A stretch of DNA of 30,510 nt from Temnopleurus reevesii (taxonomy: Eukaryota; Echinodermata; Echinoidea; Temnopleuroida; Temnopleuridae). Positions 1 to 11,940 of this stretch are shown in pieces. The notes beneath the pieces are model-generated. The model was not told where the DNA came from. It saw only the letters and a program-made list of their open reading frames with translations, and made no database searches. The position numbers were made by a program, and so were the translations under genes. The stretch spans positions 2,035-32,544 of the forward strand of contig BQKZ01004985.1 of the NCBI GenBank assembly GCA_036244855.1, in the 5' to 3' direction. Position 1 is the first letter of the stretch. Every line of letters starts with the position of its first letter.

Positions 1-650
1 CTTTTACTAGAACGCAATGATCTCTCAGGTTTATATTGAATGAGCAATTCTCTGAGATATATGGGTGCTAACTGATAAAGGCATTGATAGGCTAGGGAGA
101 TCAGTTTAAACTTGATTCTAGATTTAATGGGTAGCCAATGTAGTTCTCTTAGGACAGGGGATATTGCATCGTATTTCTTATGTTAATATATGTTAATTGT
201 CATAACAATCAAAGTTACAACGCGCCATTGGTTAATATTTGCGCACTGTTGACTGAGCTTGCGCGAAGGTGGGTGGGACTCACCAATGAGAGCGTGCAAT
301 TAGGCGTTGTTATGGCAGTTAACACAGTTTTTCTTAACACATAAGATAACACAGTTTTCAGAATACAGGCCCAGTAAGTTATAAAGAGAGAGGGCCAAAT
401 TTGTTGCCTCTTTATATCAGATATTTTGTTATATCACATATTTTGTTATATCAGATCTCTTTATAACAAGTTTCCACTGTTTTAAAAGACTTATTTCACC
501 TAAATAAACTTGTTTGACAAATATAGAGGCAACACTTAACAAAAAGTAGGAGTTTGAAAATGTTACGGTCTTTTATTCTTTAGTTCCAAACCAGCCAGAG
601 GTGCCTTACTTTTTTTTTCTATCTGACAAACAATAGAAACAAATTATATC
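1..650. other. Left edge, repeat-derived sequence
   Basis: No gene seen. 177-345 is a foldback (listed). 358-373 ends in tcagaatacaggccc, the terminal motif of the MITE family at 4237 and 9313. 380-477 holds fragments of a pogo-like repeat (cctctttatatcag, gttatatcag, ctctttataacaag) without clear ends. Confidence 0.5.
177..345. mobile_element. Foldback element, arms about 35-40 bp
   Basis: The left arm cttatgtta...tgttaattgtcataacaa is the inverted partner of the right arm ttgttatggcagttaaca...taacacataag. A second inner inverted pair surrounds ccattgg/ccaatg. No coding capacity; a non-autonomous DNA element is the likeliest reading. Confidence 0.6.
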
Positions 651-1223
651 AAAGGGGAACAAACCCCTAAAGATTATTGTTCTCATTGAATTTAAAAAAA
701 TCAGATATCTTAAACTGTGAAAATTTAAGCAAAACCAGACGATCTATTCAAAAGTTACGGATTTTCAAATTTATGATACGACGATTGCTACTGCTAATGG
801 GGATGCATGTACGTGCAATTGGCAACGTTGACAGAATCTGTAATGTAGTGTTGGACAACTCCTCATTCACACTGTATACAAAATTTCATTTTTTTCAGAA
901 AAATCAACAAAATGTTTTTTATTGCTTGAGTATAGCATTGCCTTTGTGCATTATGCATGTATTTTGAGAAAAATCATGGTGAACCCTTATCCTAAATTTT
1001 ATGTTAGTCACTGTTTCATTATTTTATATACAATCTGAATGGAGAGTTTTCCGCAAGTACATCACATATTCTGTGAAAATCATGGATCATGATATCATCG
1101 GAAATGTGAAAATGCCCAACTTTTGAACGAATTGTCTGATTTGGCTCAAAAATTTTCTGTTTGTTCATTGATTTTTCTTTCATTTAATGAGAGCGTAAGA
1201 ATTCCAGAGGTTGGTTCCCCTTT
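651..1223. mobile_element. Foldback MITE with aaaggggaac termini
   Basis: Starts aaaggggaacaaacc and ends ggttggttcccctttc. Inner arms also pair: gcaaaaccagacgatctatt...caaaagtt on the left against aacttttgaacgaattgtct on the right. No transposase. The end sequence recurs at about 2440-2560 and, inverted, near 29270-29390, so this is a family. Confidence 0.65.
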
Positions 1224-1455
1224 CAATGAATGCAGGTCCAGTAAAACCTTGTTTTACCGTGGGTGGCTATAGCGGCATACACCCTACCTGCATTATCAAG
1301 ATAACATTGCTAGGTTTTCACATTCTTGTTTTTTCCCTAATATGTGAGATTTAAGATAATAAATTAAGAAATAATTCCAAGGTACCATTTCTATGTTGGC
1401 AAAAAATATATCGTGTATAATTATACGTGGGTTGTGCGTGAGAAAGCTGTTTGTA

Positions 1456-1815
1456 AAGGTGTGCACGACTTTACGAACGACTGGTGACCTGTTCCTGCCG
1501 AATCCACGACAGGTGCTCCGGCGACAATTGCTCCGGCAAAAATCGACACAGTAAGCTTAATGTCAAACATAATCCCAAATGTAACCCTAACCCTAATCCT
1601 AATCTTGACATTCTGAATCATAAATCCTATCATAACCCTAACCCTAACCCTAGCCAGAAAAATGAACCAGAGCAATTGTCGCCGGAGCAATTGTCGGCGG
1701 AGCAACTGTCAGGTCACTGTTCCTGCCATCAGCGACAACACATGGCACTGAATCACACCTGACCTGAGGAATGGTCACTGTCACCAACTGTAGTTCGTAA
1801 AGTCATGCATGAATG
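1456..1815. mobile_element. Foldback element with telomere-like hexamers in its loop
   Basis: Outer arms gtgcacgactttacgaac (1461-1478) and the inverted gttcgtaaagtcatgcat (right end). Inner arms carry inverted copies of ccggcgacaattgctccgg (about 1519-1537 against 1670-1705). Between them sit two blocks of the vertebrate-type telomeric hexamer TAACCC: 1582-1603 and 1633-1652. No ORF of interest; open frames here are translations of the repeat. Confidence 0.7.
1582..1652 (+). repeat. Interstitial telomere-like (TAACCC)n, two blocks
   Basis: taaccctaaccctaatccta followed 30 bp later by taaccctaaccctaacccta. Both blocks have the same orientation and lie in the loop of the foldback element. Confidence 0.8.
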
Positions 1816-1915
1816 GTTGCGAATCTCTTAATTATGATACTGTATAAGCCAAAATTTTAATGAACAGATATTTTCACAATTTCAGACCACTTTGACACTA
1901 GGTGTGTTGTTATTA

Positions 1916-2093
1916 CAGTCTAACCTCGTTATAACGAGGTCATTGGGATTAGAGGAATTACCTCTTTATTTTGAAACCTTGTTATATCAGGGTCAAAATA
2001 CAATAAAAATACAAAGAGTTGGGACCCGGAAAATTACCTTGTTATATAACGAGAGCTCGTTGTATCAGTGCTCTTTATAACGAGGTTTGACTG
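1916..2093. mobile_element. pogo/Tigger-like MITE
   Basis: Begins cagtctaacctcgttataac after TA and ends ataacgaggtttgactg. CAGT-terminated TIRs with 'aacctcgttataacga' and a TA target site are typical of pogo/Tigger elements. The right-hand TA is mutated (TT). No transposase inside. Confidence 0.7.
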
Positions 2094-2439
2094 TTTCACG
2101 TTTTTGACAGTGTTTGTACACATATGAATGTGCATTATCATATATAGAATGAAAATTTTCAAAACCGCGAAAACAAAACCACCGCCAACATTTCAGCTTA
2201 TACACTGTTTTTCTAGAAATGTAGACACTAAATCAACATACTTAATTCCAAAATGCATGCAGAATCAAAATGTCCATGTCATACTCGAAGAGAATAGTAT
2301 TATTTTGTCTAATTTTGTAGGAAAAAAAGAAAATGTGAAATTCTGTGTACAAAGTGAATGGAGAGTTCTCCATGTTGACAGCCATTTTGTGCCTGTACGT
2401 TGCCAATTTGAGGAGCCCATGAGGGGTGTAAATCAAAAC

Positions 2440-2560
2440 TTTGAAAATTCATAACTTTTGGATGGATTGTCAGATTTTGCTCAAATTTTCTCAGATTGAC
2501 CACTGTACTTTTCTTCATCCACTGAGCGTGCATCAATGTCTGGGTGAAGTTCCCCTTTAA
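2440..2560. mobile_element. Half copy of the aaaggggaac foldback family
   Basis: cataacttttggatggattgtcagattttgctcaaattttc and the end gttccccttta match the right arm of the element at 651-1223. No left arm is evident nearby, so it is truncated or recombined. Confidence 0.5.
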
Positions 2561-2916
2561 TACGGGTAAAAATAAAGCCAAATGAACTAGATCACTTTGT
2601 TGCAACTGACATCTGAGATATCCTAATGTATATCGCTCATCCTAACCATTTATTTTTTTTTTTTATTATTATCCTTCATTTTATTTTTTTATTTCTTTTT
2701 CTAAGTCTTCGTTTTTATTTATATTTATTTTGAGGGGTGGAGTTCCAATTATGTTACTTCCCTTGAAATCTTGACCCAAATAAGAACCTCATGTTAATTG
2801 TAAAAGCAGAAATTTTTGACGAGTTTTCATTTTAGCTTTTTTTTTAATAGTAGATTTCACTAAAAGCCAAAATTCACAATATCACCTATCAAAGCACACT
2901 GGGCTCATATCCGTTG
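2561..2916. other. T-rich spacer, nothing recognised
   Basis: Long T and TTTA runs around 2650-2730. No coding sequence or inverted repeat stood out. Confidence 0.5.
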
Positions 2917-3517
2917 AATTTTCATATATATCTTGATAGTGCCTGTATAATTTCCTTCTTTATTATTTTTCTTCAATTCAATTGACCTGTAGGTCAGGCA
3001 GCTTGATTTGATAATTATCTGAATAAAAAAATCTTAATGTGTGACAATGTCTTAAAATTTTCATAGATTTCTTGATAGAGCCTGAATAACTTCCTTCTTT
3101 GTTTTATCATCAATTTGAATGTAATGACATAGATCAGGTGGCTTTATTTGATACTTATTTAATTTAAAAAAATCTCAATGTGTGACATTGTATTTAAATT
3201 TTCATAGATTTCTTGATAGAGCCTGAATAACTTCCTTCTTTGTTCTATCATCAATCTGAATGTGATGACATAGATCAGGTGGCTTTATTTGATACTTATT
3301 GAAATAAATAAAAAAAAAATATTTGAAATTTCATAGATTTTTGATAGTGCCTTAAGTTTGTAACTTCCTTCTTTGTTGCATTGGTTTTTTTTTTTTTTTT
3401 GCTTTTTTTTGGGGGGTGGGGGTGTTCTTTTTTCATCAATTTGAATGTGATAACATAGGCCAGACAGCTTGATTTGATATCTTCAATTAACAAAATGATG
3501 TTTGACAATGTCTTGAT
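2917..3517 (+). repeat. Minisatellite, about 130-142 bp unit, four copies
   Basis: Units start near 2917, 3055, 3197 and 3327. Each has aattttcatagatttcttga, cttccttctttgtt, a 'catcaatttgaatg' core, then acat(a)gatcagg and gctttatttgatac. Copies 2 and 3 are nearly identical; copies 1 and 4 are diverged. Copy 4 is interrupted by a T/G-rich run (3388-3422). Confidence 0.85.
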
Positions 3518-4236
3518 AAAATTGTAGCAATGCTATTGGACTGGCAACCCTCATATCCCTTCCTTCTCTGGGCCCTTCCCACAGAGAATGTTTCTTCTAA
3601 AATGACTGCAATCAAGCCCAAGTCACATACATAAAGTGATCACTGAGATTCAGCAAGATTCTTAGTCCAATGGAGCCCTCTGTGGCTGGATTATCTGTCC
3701 CAGAGAATAGAGGGATGCATACTCTGATCACAGAGGGCTAAACTGGACCAGTAATCATGATGAAATAGTGTTGAACCTGTATTAAACAGGGCCTTGAAGT
3801 GTTTGCCTTGCTTTTAGCTACATATACTAGTATCAAAACTGTCTATTTCCTTAGATCAAGTTATTGTGTAACATTTTATTTTGCTTTTGCAAGATTCAAA
3901 GACTTTTGCTCTTTAGTTGTTTTGTGTATGTTTGTCTGTGTGTTTTGTGGGCCCTTTATTTATTGATTGATTTTTTTTTATTGTTTTGCTTCTGTTTTGC
4001 TTGCTTTCTGATCACCCACTGTCTCTTTTTATTCAAGATTATGATCATGCAGTCAACTAATTTCTCCTTCCTTTTTTTTTGGAAGTCAGTTTTCAATGAC
4101 TTGTGGATTTTCTTTTATTTCAATCACATTTTACAAATTTCTGAGATGATAAATTTGGATTGAAGCCCATTTAGAAATTTCTAAATGTCCCTATGTTTAT
4201 TGAAGATGAAACCTTACATATATTTCTTTACACTAT
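3518..4236. other. Non-coding spacer
   Basis: No gene recognised. A plus-strand open frame at 3864-4163 is Cys/Phe-rich translation of T-rich DNA. Confidence 0.5.
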
Positions 4237-4549
4237 GGCCTGTATTCTGAAGTCAGGTTTAAACTTAATCTAGAGTTTAAATCTGTGGTTTAAGTATGGG
4301 TAGCCCAATGTGCCAAAACTTTCTTTAGACTGTATAATTCTTATGTAAACTGCTCTCTTTTCCCATGCGCTAATATTGTAGAAAACTATCTAAGTTTTTA
4401 TTCCAAGACAGTTTTTAATACTATGAGTGCCAAATTCCCATGTAAATTAAACGCTGACTGTTCTAGATTCAAGCCTCTTTTGGCTTACCATACTTAAACC
4501 ACAGATTTAAACTGTATATTAAGTTAAACCTGACATCAGAATACGGGCC
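4237..4549. mobile_element. MITE with ggcctgtattctga termini
   Basis: The left end ggcctgtattctgaagtcag pairs with the right end tgacatcagaatacgggcc. The pairing extends through tttaaatctgtggtttaagt / acttaaaccacagatttaaa, giving arms of about 60 bp. TA follows on the right. No transposase. A second copy in opposite orientation lies at 9313. Confidence 0.75.
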
Positions 4550-5286
4550 TATATTTCCAGTCAACAACAATCATCAAACCTCATTAAATAATTACCACAC
4601 CACACAATACTGCCACATTTGGAGGGGTAGTGAACAAACAACCAAGAAAAGAAATGAAAAGAAAAAGGGTTATAACTTGTTAGTTGAATATACACATACA
4701 TCATCATGATCATCTATGCACATGTGAATTAATTCTCATCATGTTTCTATTCTCACTCGTCATAATGCTTCAGACCATGTGTGTTTTCATGTATGATCTT
4801 TATTCATATGACATCAATTAAAATTCTTATCATTTCATTGCATTAAATATGATTTATTGTTAATCAATTAAATGATGCCGTCACTCTGCAGTAAACAATC
4901 CTGGGAAATCCATCAGGAAATATTAAATTACAGGAAGCTGACATTTTCCTGTTTTAATTTTAATCTGCATTTTTAGAGAGTTGTGCAGAACAAAATAAAA
5001 ATCATACATGAAAACACCAAAAGATCCTCATCCTCTTTACATTGGGTTCCTACAAACTTCCAATCCACATACAGTCAACCTGAAGAAGTCAAATTTCTCT
5101 GATAATTCAATGTCTGGTTCTTACTCTTTCACATTAATTTCCTCTAACTAAAAAAAAATATTAAATATGGCTGTACTCAACCCAGGTGACGAAAAGAGGT
5201 ATCATTAAAAATTCATTCATTGAACTGCTTAGGAAGTTGAATGCCGATTCAGTATATTTGAACACACTGTAATTATTCCTATTTAA
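4550..5286. other. AT-rich spacer, nothing recognised
   Basis: No coding sequence, clear inverted repeat or tandem array seen. Confidence 0.5.
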
Positions 5287-5602
5287 AAGATTTTTTTGCC
5301 ACTTTGATTTTCCAATCGTCCAATAACTTATATGAAGATGTTTTTTTTTGCCACTTTTATTTTCCAATCGTCCAATAACTTATATGAAGATGTTTTTTTT
5401 TGCCACTTTTATTTTCCAATCGTCCAATAACTTATATGAAGATGGGATTTTTTTTCCACTTTGATTTTCCAATTGTCCAATGACTTACACAAAAAAAATT
5501 TTTTTTGCCACTTTGATTTGCCAATCATCCAATGACATGTATGAATATAGGGTTTTTTTTTCAATCTTTATTTTCCAATCGTCAAATGACTTCTACAAGT
5601 TG
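5287..5602 (+). repeat. Minisatellite, about 52-bp unit, six copies
   Basis: The unit is a T-run, then gccacttttattttccaatc, gtccaataacttatatgaa and gatg. The first three copies are almost identical and the last three progressively diverged. A 12-base C run follows (5609-5620), then a CT-rich microsatellite (5626-5647). Confidence 0.85.
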
Positions 5603-5778
5603 ACTGTGCCCCCCCCCCCCACAATCGCTCTCTCTCTTTCTCTCTTCCCAACGTAATCTCACTATCTCACTTTCCTTCTGCTTAAGTACAGCCTACCTTT
5701 CCACTCAAGACCATCCGAGGCTGGTCATACATATGGTTGGTGTTGAACAAGAGGATCGGCACAGTGCCCCATCCGCTC

Positions 5779-6054
5779 TCAACGCACAATCTTTCTGTTG
5801 CATTGTGTGTGGAACATGATGCAGGTCCAAGAGAAGAACAAAGATTGTACATCTATGGTAGGCTTGGACACAACATGATGTAGAGCTCTGTCGGCGATGG
5901 AGGCCAATTTGATGATGGCAACGCTATAGATCCTCGACTTGGATGGTACGGACGACTCTGCGATGTGATTCCATAGATGCACTTGATGCAGCAGAAAACA
6001 CTTCCTTGTACTGTTGACAAATCCACAGGCACATGAAACTCCAGTTTGACAATC
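5779..6054 (-). pseudogene. Doubtful coding relic with a CxC...C...H pattern
   Basis: The open frame runs through SCACGFVNSTRKCFLLHQV and continues WNHIAESSVPSKSRIYSV to a stop at 5779. Composition is more protein-like than other intergenic frames, and Cys-x-Cys then Cys/His recalls a SWIM-type zinc finger as found in transposon-derived proteins. The spacing (C-x3-H) departs from the usual CxCx(n)CxH. Two stops lie directly upstream, and no start is evident. Function not assigned. Confidence 0.25.
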
Positions 6055-7509
6055 CTACTACGCTGTCACAACTCTGCTTCTCCAATCTCCATCAGTGAGG
6101 ATATCACTTTGTCATTTTTAAGTACTAAGAGTATCACACATTATCTTCTTAAAAAAATCATGAAGGATCTTCTGATCAAACACAAACTTTAGGAATATTT
6201 ATTCCTGGTGTTTTCCGGGCTAAAGTCAGAGTAATAATAATGCAAAGCGTCTAGAGCACTCTGCAGAGTGGATGTGTGCGCTATATAAATTGCATCTAAT
6301 ATTGTTATTATTAAAAACAAATCGGGATATAAAAGGGATGGTAAAATAGGAATAATTGTGGGAAAGTCTATATTTCTAGAAAATATGCCAGTTAATACCT
6401 CCCTTCCGCTATTTCCTTTCTGGGGAGGGGAAGAGCGTACAGAACAAGATTTTGCAAAGCTTTGTATTACGGGTGCTTGGATTTTATGGAGGGGAAAGGG
6501 TTGAAGAATTTTCAGTCCCAGTTTATGTTCTCTCTTTCACACCCATGACGAAAAAAAATAAAAGAGAATAGAATTCTATGATTATTAATAATGGTTTATT
6601 TTGGTAAAGGCAAGAGCCCTCTTACTTTTCCTTGACCTTGTATGATACATAAGGTAAATTAACTTTTATCAATTGTACATTGATACTGATGAAAGTGGGC
6701 AATGATTTTTCTGCCTTTAATGATAACCCTATGTATGTATCCTATTCTCAAAAACTCCTCCTACTGATCTATTAATTCATTTTTTTTTAAATCCTTCCCT
6801 ATTCCAGAACTGTAAAACCATTTTAAACATTCCTTAGAAATGACAAAGTAACACTACCCCTTAATTTCTCCATGATGGCAGAATAATTGAAGCATCTGTT
6901 CCATATAATCCAAAGAGTTTCGCTTCCTCCATGCTTGTAGCTTGGTATCATCGAAGACATCAGCACCTGGTCATTTTCATTTAACACTCTCACAATCACC
7001 AACAAATTTTATTCATTTACATCAATAAATTTACAAAATTTTGCAGTGTACATTTGACAAGTTCAAACAAATATTGTACAATCAGTGCATTTTACATCAT
7101 TGAATACATGTACATGTATATTACAATTTGTTACCAAACACTGTAGTTTTCGTTACATGTCTCATGAAACAAGGCAAACAAGGACACCAGGTTGAAAAGG
7201 GACAAGAATTGCACAGTCTACATGTATATAGATCTGAGTGTGCCATGGGAACTCATTATATAGAGATTCGATGTAACAAAATATCTGATATAAACATATA
7301 CAAAATCTGCTTCCAGCTCATAATAATGTTTTTTTTTCTTAACTCTGCTATAAAGAGATTACTACTAAAATAAGGTATTTTTGATGGTCCCAAGCACCTC
7401 TTTATACGGAGTATAATAAATACAAAGTTTGCTTTCACTTTGTGTTTATATATTGGAAAACTTATCCCACAACAAGGTCCTTATCAAAAAGGAATCTTAA
7501 ATGGTCTAA
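6055..7509. other. Non-coding spacer with one dispersed-repeat tail
   Basis: 6240-6313 holds gcgtctagagcac...gtgtgcgctatataaattg followed by ATT-rich sequence, a repeat end I recall as common in echinoderm DNA. 7255-7430 contains tataac/tataaagag motifs resembling the pogo-like MITEs but without clear ends. Confidence 0.4.
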
Positions 7510-7685
7510 GGGGGTGTTGCTCAAAAGTTGCAATTGATCGCAAGTTACAGTTGATTGGAAAGTGTCAATCAAAATCCTTGTTTCATGTGCGTCTTGTTAA
7601 ATGAGCATACCATGCGCGAATGAAAATGCACATTACAATTTACAAAGTTGCAAATGATTTGCAGTTAGTTTTGAACAACACCCCC
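7510..7685. mobile_element. MITE with gggggtgttg termini
   Basis: The left end gggggtgttgctcaaaagtt pairs with the right end ttttgaacaacaccccc. Inner sequence is also partly palindromic (gttgcaattgatcgcaagtt / aagttgcaaatgatttgca). 176 bp with no coding sequence. Confidence 0.7.
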
Positions 7686-9312
7686 TCATTTTTGTCTCTG
7701 TTCAGCCCAGCGTCTTTGTTTGCCCTGTTTTTACAATACATGGCGTTTGGAAATATCGTACATAATTTGAATGGGATGACACAAGGTACTATGCAACATT
7801 TTATTGTGGATTTTCACCAAAACTAGGATGGAGCGTATGAGCTTTACTGTACAGGGGGTGGGGTAGGAGCATATTCAATGTATCAAACCCACCACAAATC
7901 TTTGCCTCTGATAAGAACAGACCCCACAATGTCTCCTACCACTTTCCATAATTTCTTTTCAAAATCATCATTTGGCAACCTATTTTAGAAATATACTCAA
8001 ATTTAGCCCAATTTACAGGTAATCATTGATACAAGGTTTAACGTAATATGTTTTTCATTTCCGTTATCTTGAAAAATGTACAACTGCCAAACATGTCAAT
8101 ATCAAAATTAATTTACTATTTCATTGTTTTTTAGTTCCACCTTTTTCTGTTCTTTGTATGAAATTCAACATAGATTTTTTTCAATTAATAAGTTATTTTA
8201 AATTGCATATATTTTTGTAACCATGGACCAAAGTCTTCACAATTTTTTAGCTTTAAACCAAGCACAAGCCTTAAAATCAACCTTGAAATGTTGCACAGTA
8301 CCTTCATTCACACATAAATAATAAACAGTGTCAAGGGAAATGTTAAAAAAATAATATTGTCAATTACCTCCTTTCCTTTCCAAGTAATTCCAAATACTCA
8401 TTCAAACTCGAGAATAAATTTTTTAACATTGTGCCATACATTGCTTGGACATTTGAAGAATTAGTTTTTAAACCCTTTTATATGCATTCAATTATTGAAC
8501 TACATGTAGTTACAATTTTTCAAAATATTTGTTTTCTTTCATTGAAAATTTCACCTGGTATTCTTAGGTTCTCTAAATATCATTGGCAAAATTTCACTTT
8601 TTATGTAACATTTTTCACATGAAATGTGGTTATTTACTGGAGCACATTTTATTCTAAAACTTTTTACATAAATTAACCGCATGAATAGTTTACATAGTTT
8701 TACTAGCATCCGATCATAACAAAACAAACATTTTAGGAATTTCAATTTTCATGGTTTATCAACCAAAAAAAGGAAGGTTTTTTTTTTTTTTTTTTATAGC
8801 AATGGAGTATTAAATTGGCTGACAGAAAAAACTGACTGCACAAAAATATAATAATTTGTGGAACAAGCAATATTTTGTCTGCATTCAAAGCAATATTTTG
8901 TCCCCATTCTGGGCAATTTTTATTTGTTTTGAAAATTAAAATGCTCTTTGCTCCCCCCCCCCCCCCAAGAAAATAAAAAAGAAAACTTCAAAATCTTTTT
9001 TTTCCCCAACACCTGAATTCAAGACAGAATTGAGAAATTTAAGCAGCAGCATTCTTTTTTTGAAAATCACTTGTGTTTATAGTAATATCAAAAGCAATAA
9101 AAGGCACAAAATGATAGGTTTTTGCCGAACACCCGTTCTTTCGATTTATCATGAGAAACATACAATTTCAAAAATTCAATATTTTTTTAGTAAAAAAAAC
9201 CCTGAAAATGTTTCTAATGTCATGGGATTTTTAAGTGATTTAGTTTGGTGTACAGTGGTGTACAAATTATCATTTGTAGCCTCCGATACCCATAAGGACA
9301 ATCAAATACATT
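7686..9312. other. Non-coding spacer
   Basis: AT-rich. A poly-T run lies at about 8779-8798 and a poly-C run at 8953-8966. No gene seen. Confidence 0.5.
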
Positions 9313-9590
9313 GGCCCGTGTTCTGATGTCAAGTTTAACTTAAACTAGAGTTTAAATATGTGGTTTAAGTATGGGAAGTCAAAAGAGGCTTGAATCTATA
9401 ACAGTCAATGTTTAATTTACCAGCACATTTGGCACTCATAGTATTTAAAACTGTCTCAGAATAAACACTTCAATAGTTTTCTACATTATTAGAGCATGGG
9501 AAAAGAGTCCAGAGCAGTTAATAAAAGAATTATACATTGTATATAAAGTTTTGGCACTTTTGGCTACCATACTTAAACCACAGATTTTTT
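9313..9590. mobile_element. MITE with ggcccgtgttctga terminus, right end truncated
   Basis: Same family as 4237-4549 but with its interior in opposite orientation. The shared interior includes tttggcactcatagtattta and 'agagcatgggaaaagag'. The right arm stops at ccacagattttttaag, so the terminal 30 bp are missing. Confidence 0.7.
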
Positions 9591-10940
9591 AAGTCTCGTG
9601 TATGAACGAAATGAGACTATCACAACTTATGTTGGGCTAAAAAGATTGTTTGGATGCCTTCCACTAACCGACTCTTTAAAAAATGGCCTGACCTCAACTG
9701 ATTTTTTTTTTCTGTGTGGGTAAATTTGCTTTCAAACTAAATTGAAGAATCACCGTAAAATCATCGATAAACGATCAGATGCTCTTTAGCTTTATTTTCC
9801 AAATGAGTTGTTTATATTGTGTTACAAGATTATAAAAAAAAAATAATTAAAATCTGTGACCAGCCTATGCTTTGTTTAAAAAAAAAATGGCACTGGAGGG
9901 CACCCAAATATTTTCTAATGGGGGGGGGGGGGGTTATTTACAGATAACAGATCAAATATACGAGTCCTGCATGGCACAGAGAAGCATGATATAAAAATAA
10001 AATTTGTCTGAATTTTATAATTCTGAATCTTTATATTTAGGACTTCTTAATTTAAACTCTTAGTATGGAAAGTAAAATTATAATCAAGATATGTCAATAC
10101 TTAAGCAATACACAGGCCTGAAATACAGATCAATACAGTTACATTGCTTTTTGCATTTTAGAACAAAGATGAAATAGAGAAAACTACCCCTCCATCCGTT
10201 CAGCATTGAATCGACCTGCATTTAGAGAGAAAAGAACACAGAACACAATAAAAGCAATCTCCTCGTACATTTTTAATTTCTTTCTCTGCTTATCAACACT
10301 GTAACAGATTGTAAAGATTTACATTATTCACACTGGCTTACAAGATTTGCCGAGTGTGTGCGATAAGTATCCAAGTGACTTAGAACCTGTACATGGAAAA
10401 ATATATAATCACAGCTCTTTCTAGCTAAGCCAGCGTGGGGAGATGTCCCTCTCATTTAACATCAAAAGCAATGTGCACACAAAGTACTCTGATTTGAATC
10501 TCACCAACAAATTTACAATGTACATAATCATTACTTAATCACTAAATTGTTCGTTCAATCTACCGCATAACTACAAATTTGCAAAGCTACATTATCTATA
10601 AAGATGTACATCTATACTATAATATCTAATGAGGAAACATGTAAAGAGGTAAACTGTTAGGATTTCTAACATAACTCTGAGACCTTTGCTGCCTTCAACT
10701 TCACTCAAACCTGCCAAAACCAACTTACAACCATCTTACATCTCAAGGGAAAAACGGGTCATTGATCGTCATTAAAGGACAGATAAACTGATTTTGAATT
10801 TGGAACAATTGATGAAAGTTTGAGTCTAAACGACCGCCATATACACCTCTCACTGCAGATGTATTAGAAGAAATCATGCCTTGGCAATGATTCGCTGAAG
10901 CTGATGGTTGTAACGTGGTGTTGTCCACACTTTTCTAGTA
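9591..10940. other. Non-coding; end of a dispersed repeat then unique-looking DNA
   Basis: 9648-9672 (gtttggatgccttccactaa) matches ends at 11912-11938 and 21965-21990. A 14-base G run lies at 9920-9933. 10000-10940 looks single-copy and might be distal 3' UTR of the kinase gene, but nothing shows this directly. Confidence 0.4.
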
Positions 10941-11100
10941 CAGTGGAACCTCATTATGAACAGATGCGGTATAACAGACTCTTTTTAGAATTAGTTGATT
11001 TTTCCAATCTCTTTGCATTTCTACAATATTTTGATGTTGATTTAAAAAGGTTTCGGCATGAAGAGGTGATTTCTGTACCTCCCCATAACAAGTTGCACTG
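10941..11100. mobile_element. pogo-like MITE with TA duplication
   Basis: The left end cagtggaacctcattatg pairs with the right end cataacaagttgcactg. TA lies on both sides (10939-10940 and 11101-11102). 160 bp, no transposase. Confidence 0.8.
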
Positions 11101-11499
11101 TACATGTATTTGGATATCATAGGTACTGCTGCAAGAAAGGAGTAATCTACTACATGTACTAGTTGCAGTTGGTCAGCATTGACAAATCACATTCATTGAT
11201 GCATACACATCCAATTAATACACCATTTGTGAACCAATCAGAACGCTTGTTTATATTTGCAGTCAATTTGAATTTGATCACATATTTCTTGCAACACACT
11301 TTTATTTATATAGACAGAAAAGGCAGGTTTGTACGTATTTGTATATTCTTTCTACATGTGATTCTCATAAAGAGAGGGTTCCCCTTTACACCAAGATTAC
11401 TATTTAACAAGTTTCTAGTTTTCTACTCTGTAAAAATTTTGTTCTACAATTTCTACTCTACTATAATTCTATATTCTCAAAATCCAGATGGAAAGTGTT

Positions 11500-11940
11500 G
11501 TCTTTAGGAAAAAAAAATGATGGAAGCCCCCTCTCCCACGGACTTTTTTGAAAAAAGCGATGGTCAATCGGTTAAATAGATTTTTTACTATTTTTTTTTT
11601 AATTTTCGAATACAATTTTAAAAATTTATGAGGAGAATAAGGCTTAAAAGCAGATGAAAAGCCAAAGAGCATTTGAAATATATTCCCAGGTCATATCGAA
11701 ATGTTTTTTTTATAATGGTAAAGAGATTTTCAATTTTGGTGAAGAGTTCTTGGACAATGAAGATGAATCATCGCACTGATTAGGACATTGAAATTTGTGA
11801 GACATTACTTTTAATTGAGCGCCCAGCTGAGGCAGAGAACGGCGCTATTCGAGAGGCCATCATCATCACCATCAAAGGAAAAAAAAGGTTCCGGTTAAGT
11901 CCGTTTTGGAGGGTCGGTCAGGGGGGGGGGCATCCAAACA
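11500..11940. mobile_element. Dispersed repeat with G/C-run end
   Basis: The right end ggtcggtcagggggggggg followed by catccaaac is the inverted form of gtttggatg...gaccgacc at 21965. 'aataaggcttaaaagcag' resembles the inverse of the interior at 22130-22160. No coding capacity. Confidence 0.4.

Noticed and set aside
677..967. 96-codon plus-strand frame
   Set aside because: Lies in the foldback element 651-1223 with no resemblance to any transposase.
1484..1762. Overlapping open frames on both strands around the telomere-like repeats
   Set aside because: Product of hexamer and palindromic repeats; peptides are simple NPNPNP-type or RVRV-type repeats.
11163..11507. 114-codon plus-strand frame, Phe/Ile-rich
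   Set aside because: Composition is that of AT-rich non-coding DNA; no start context or splice pattern supports it.
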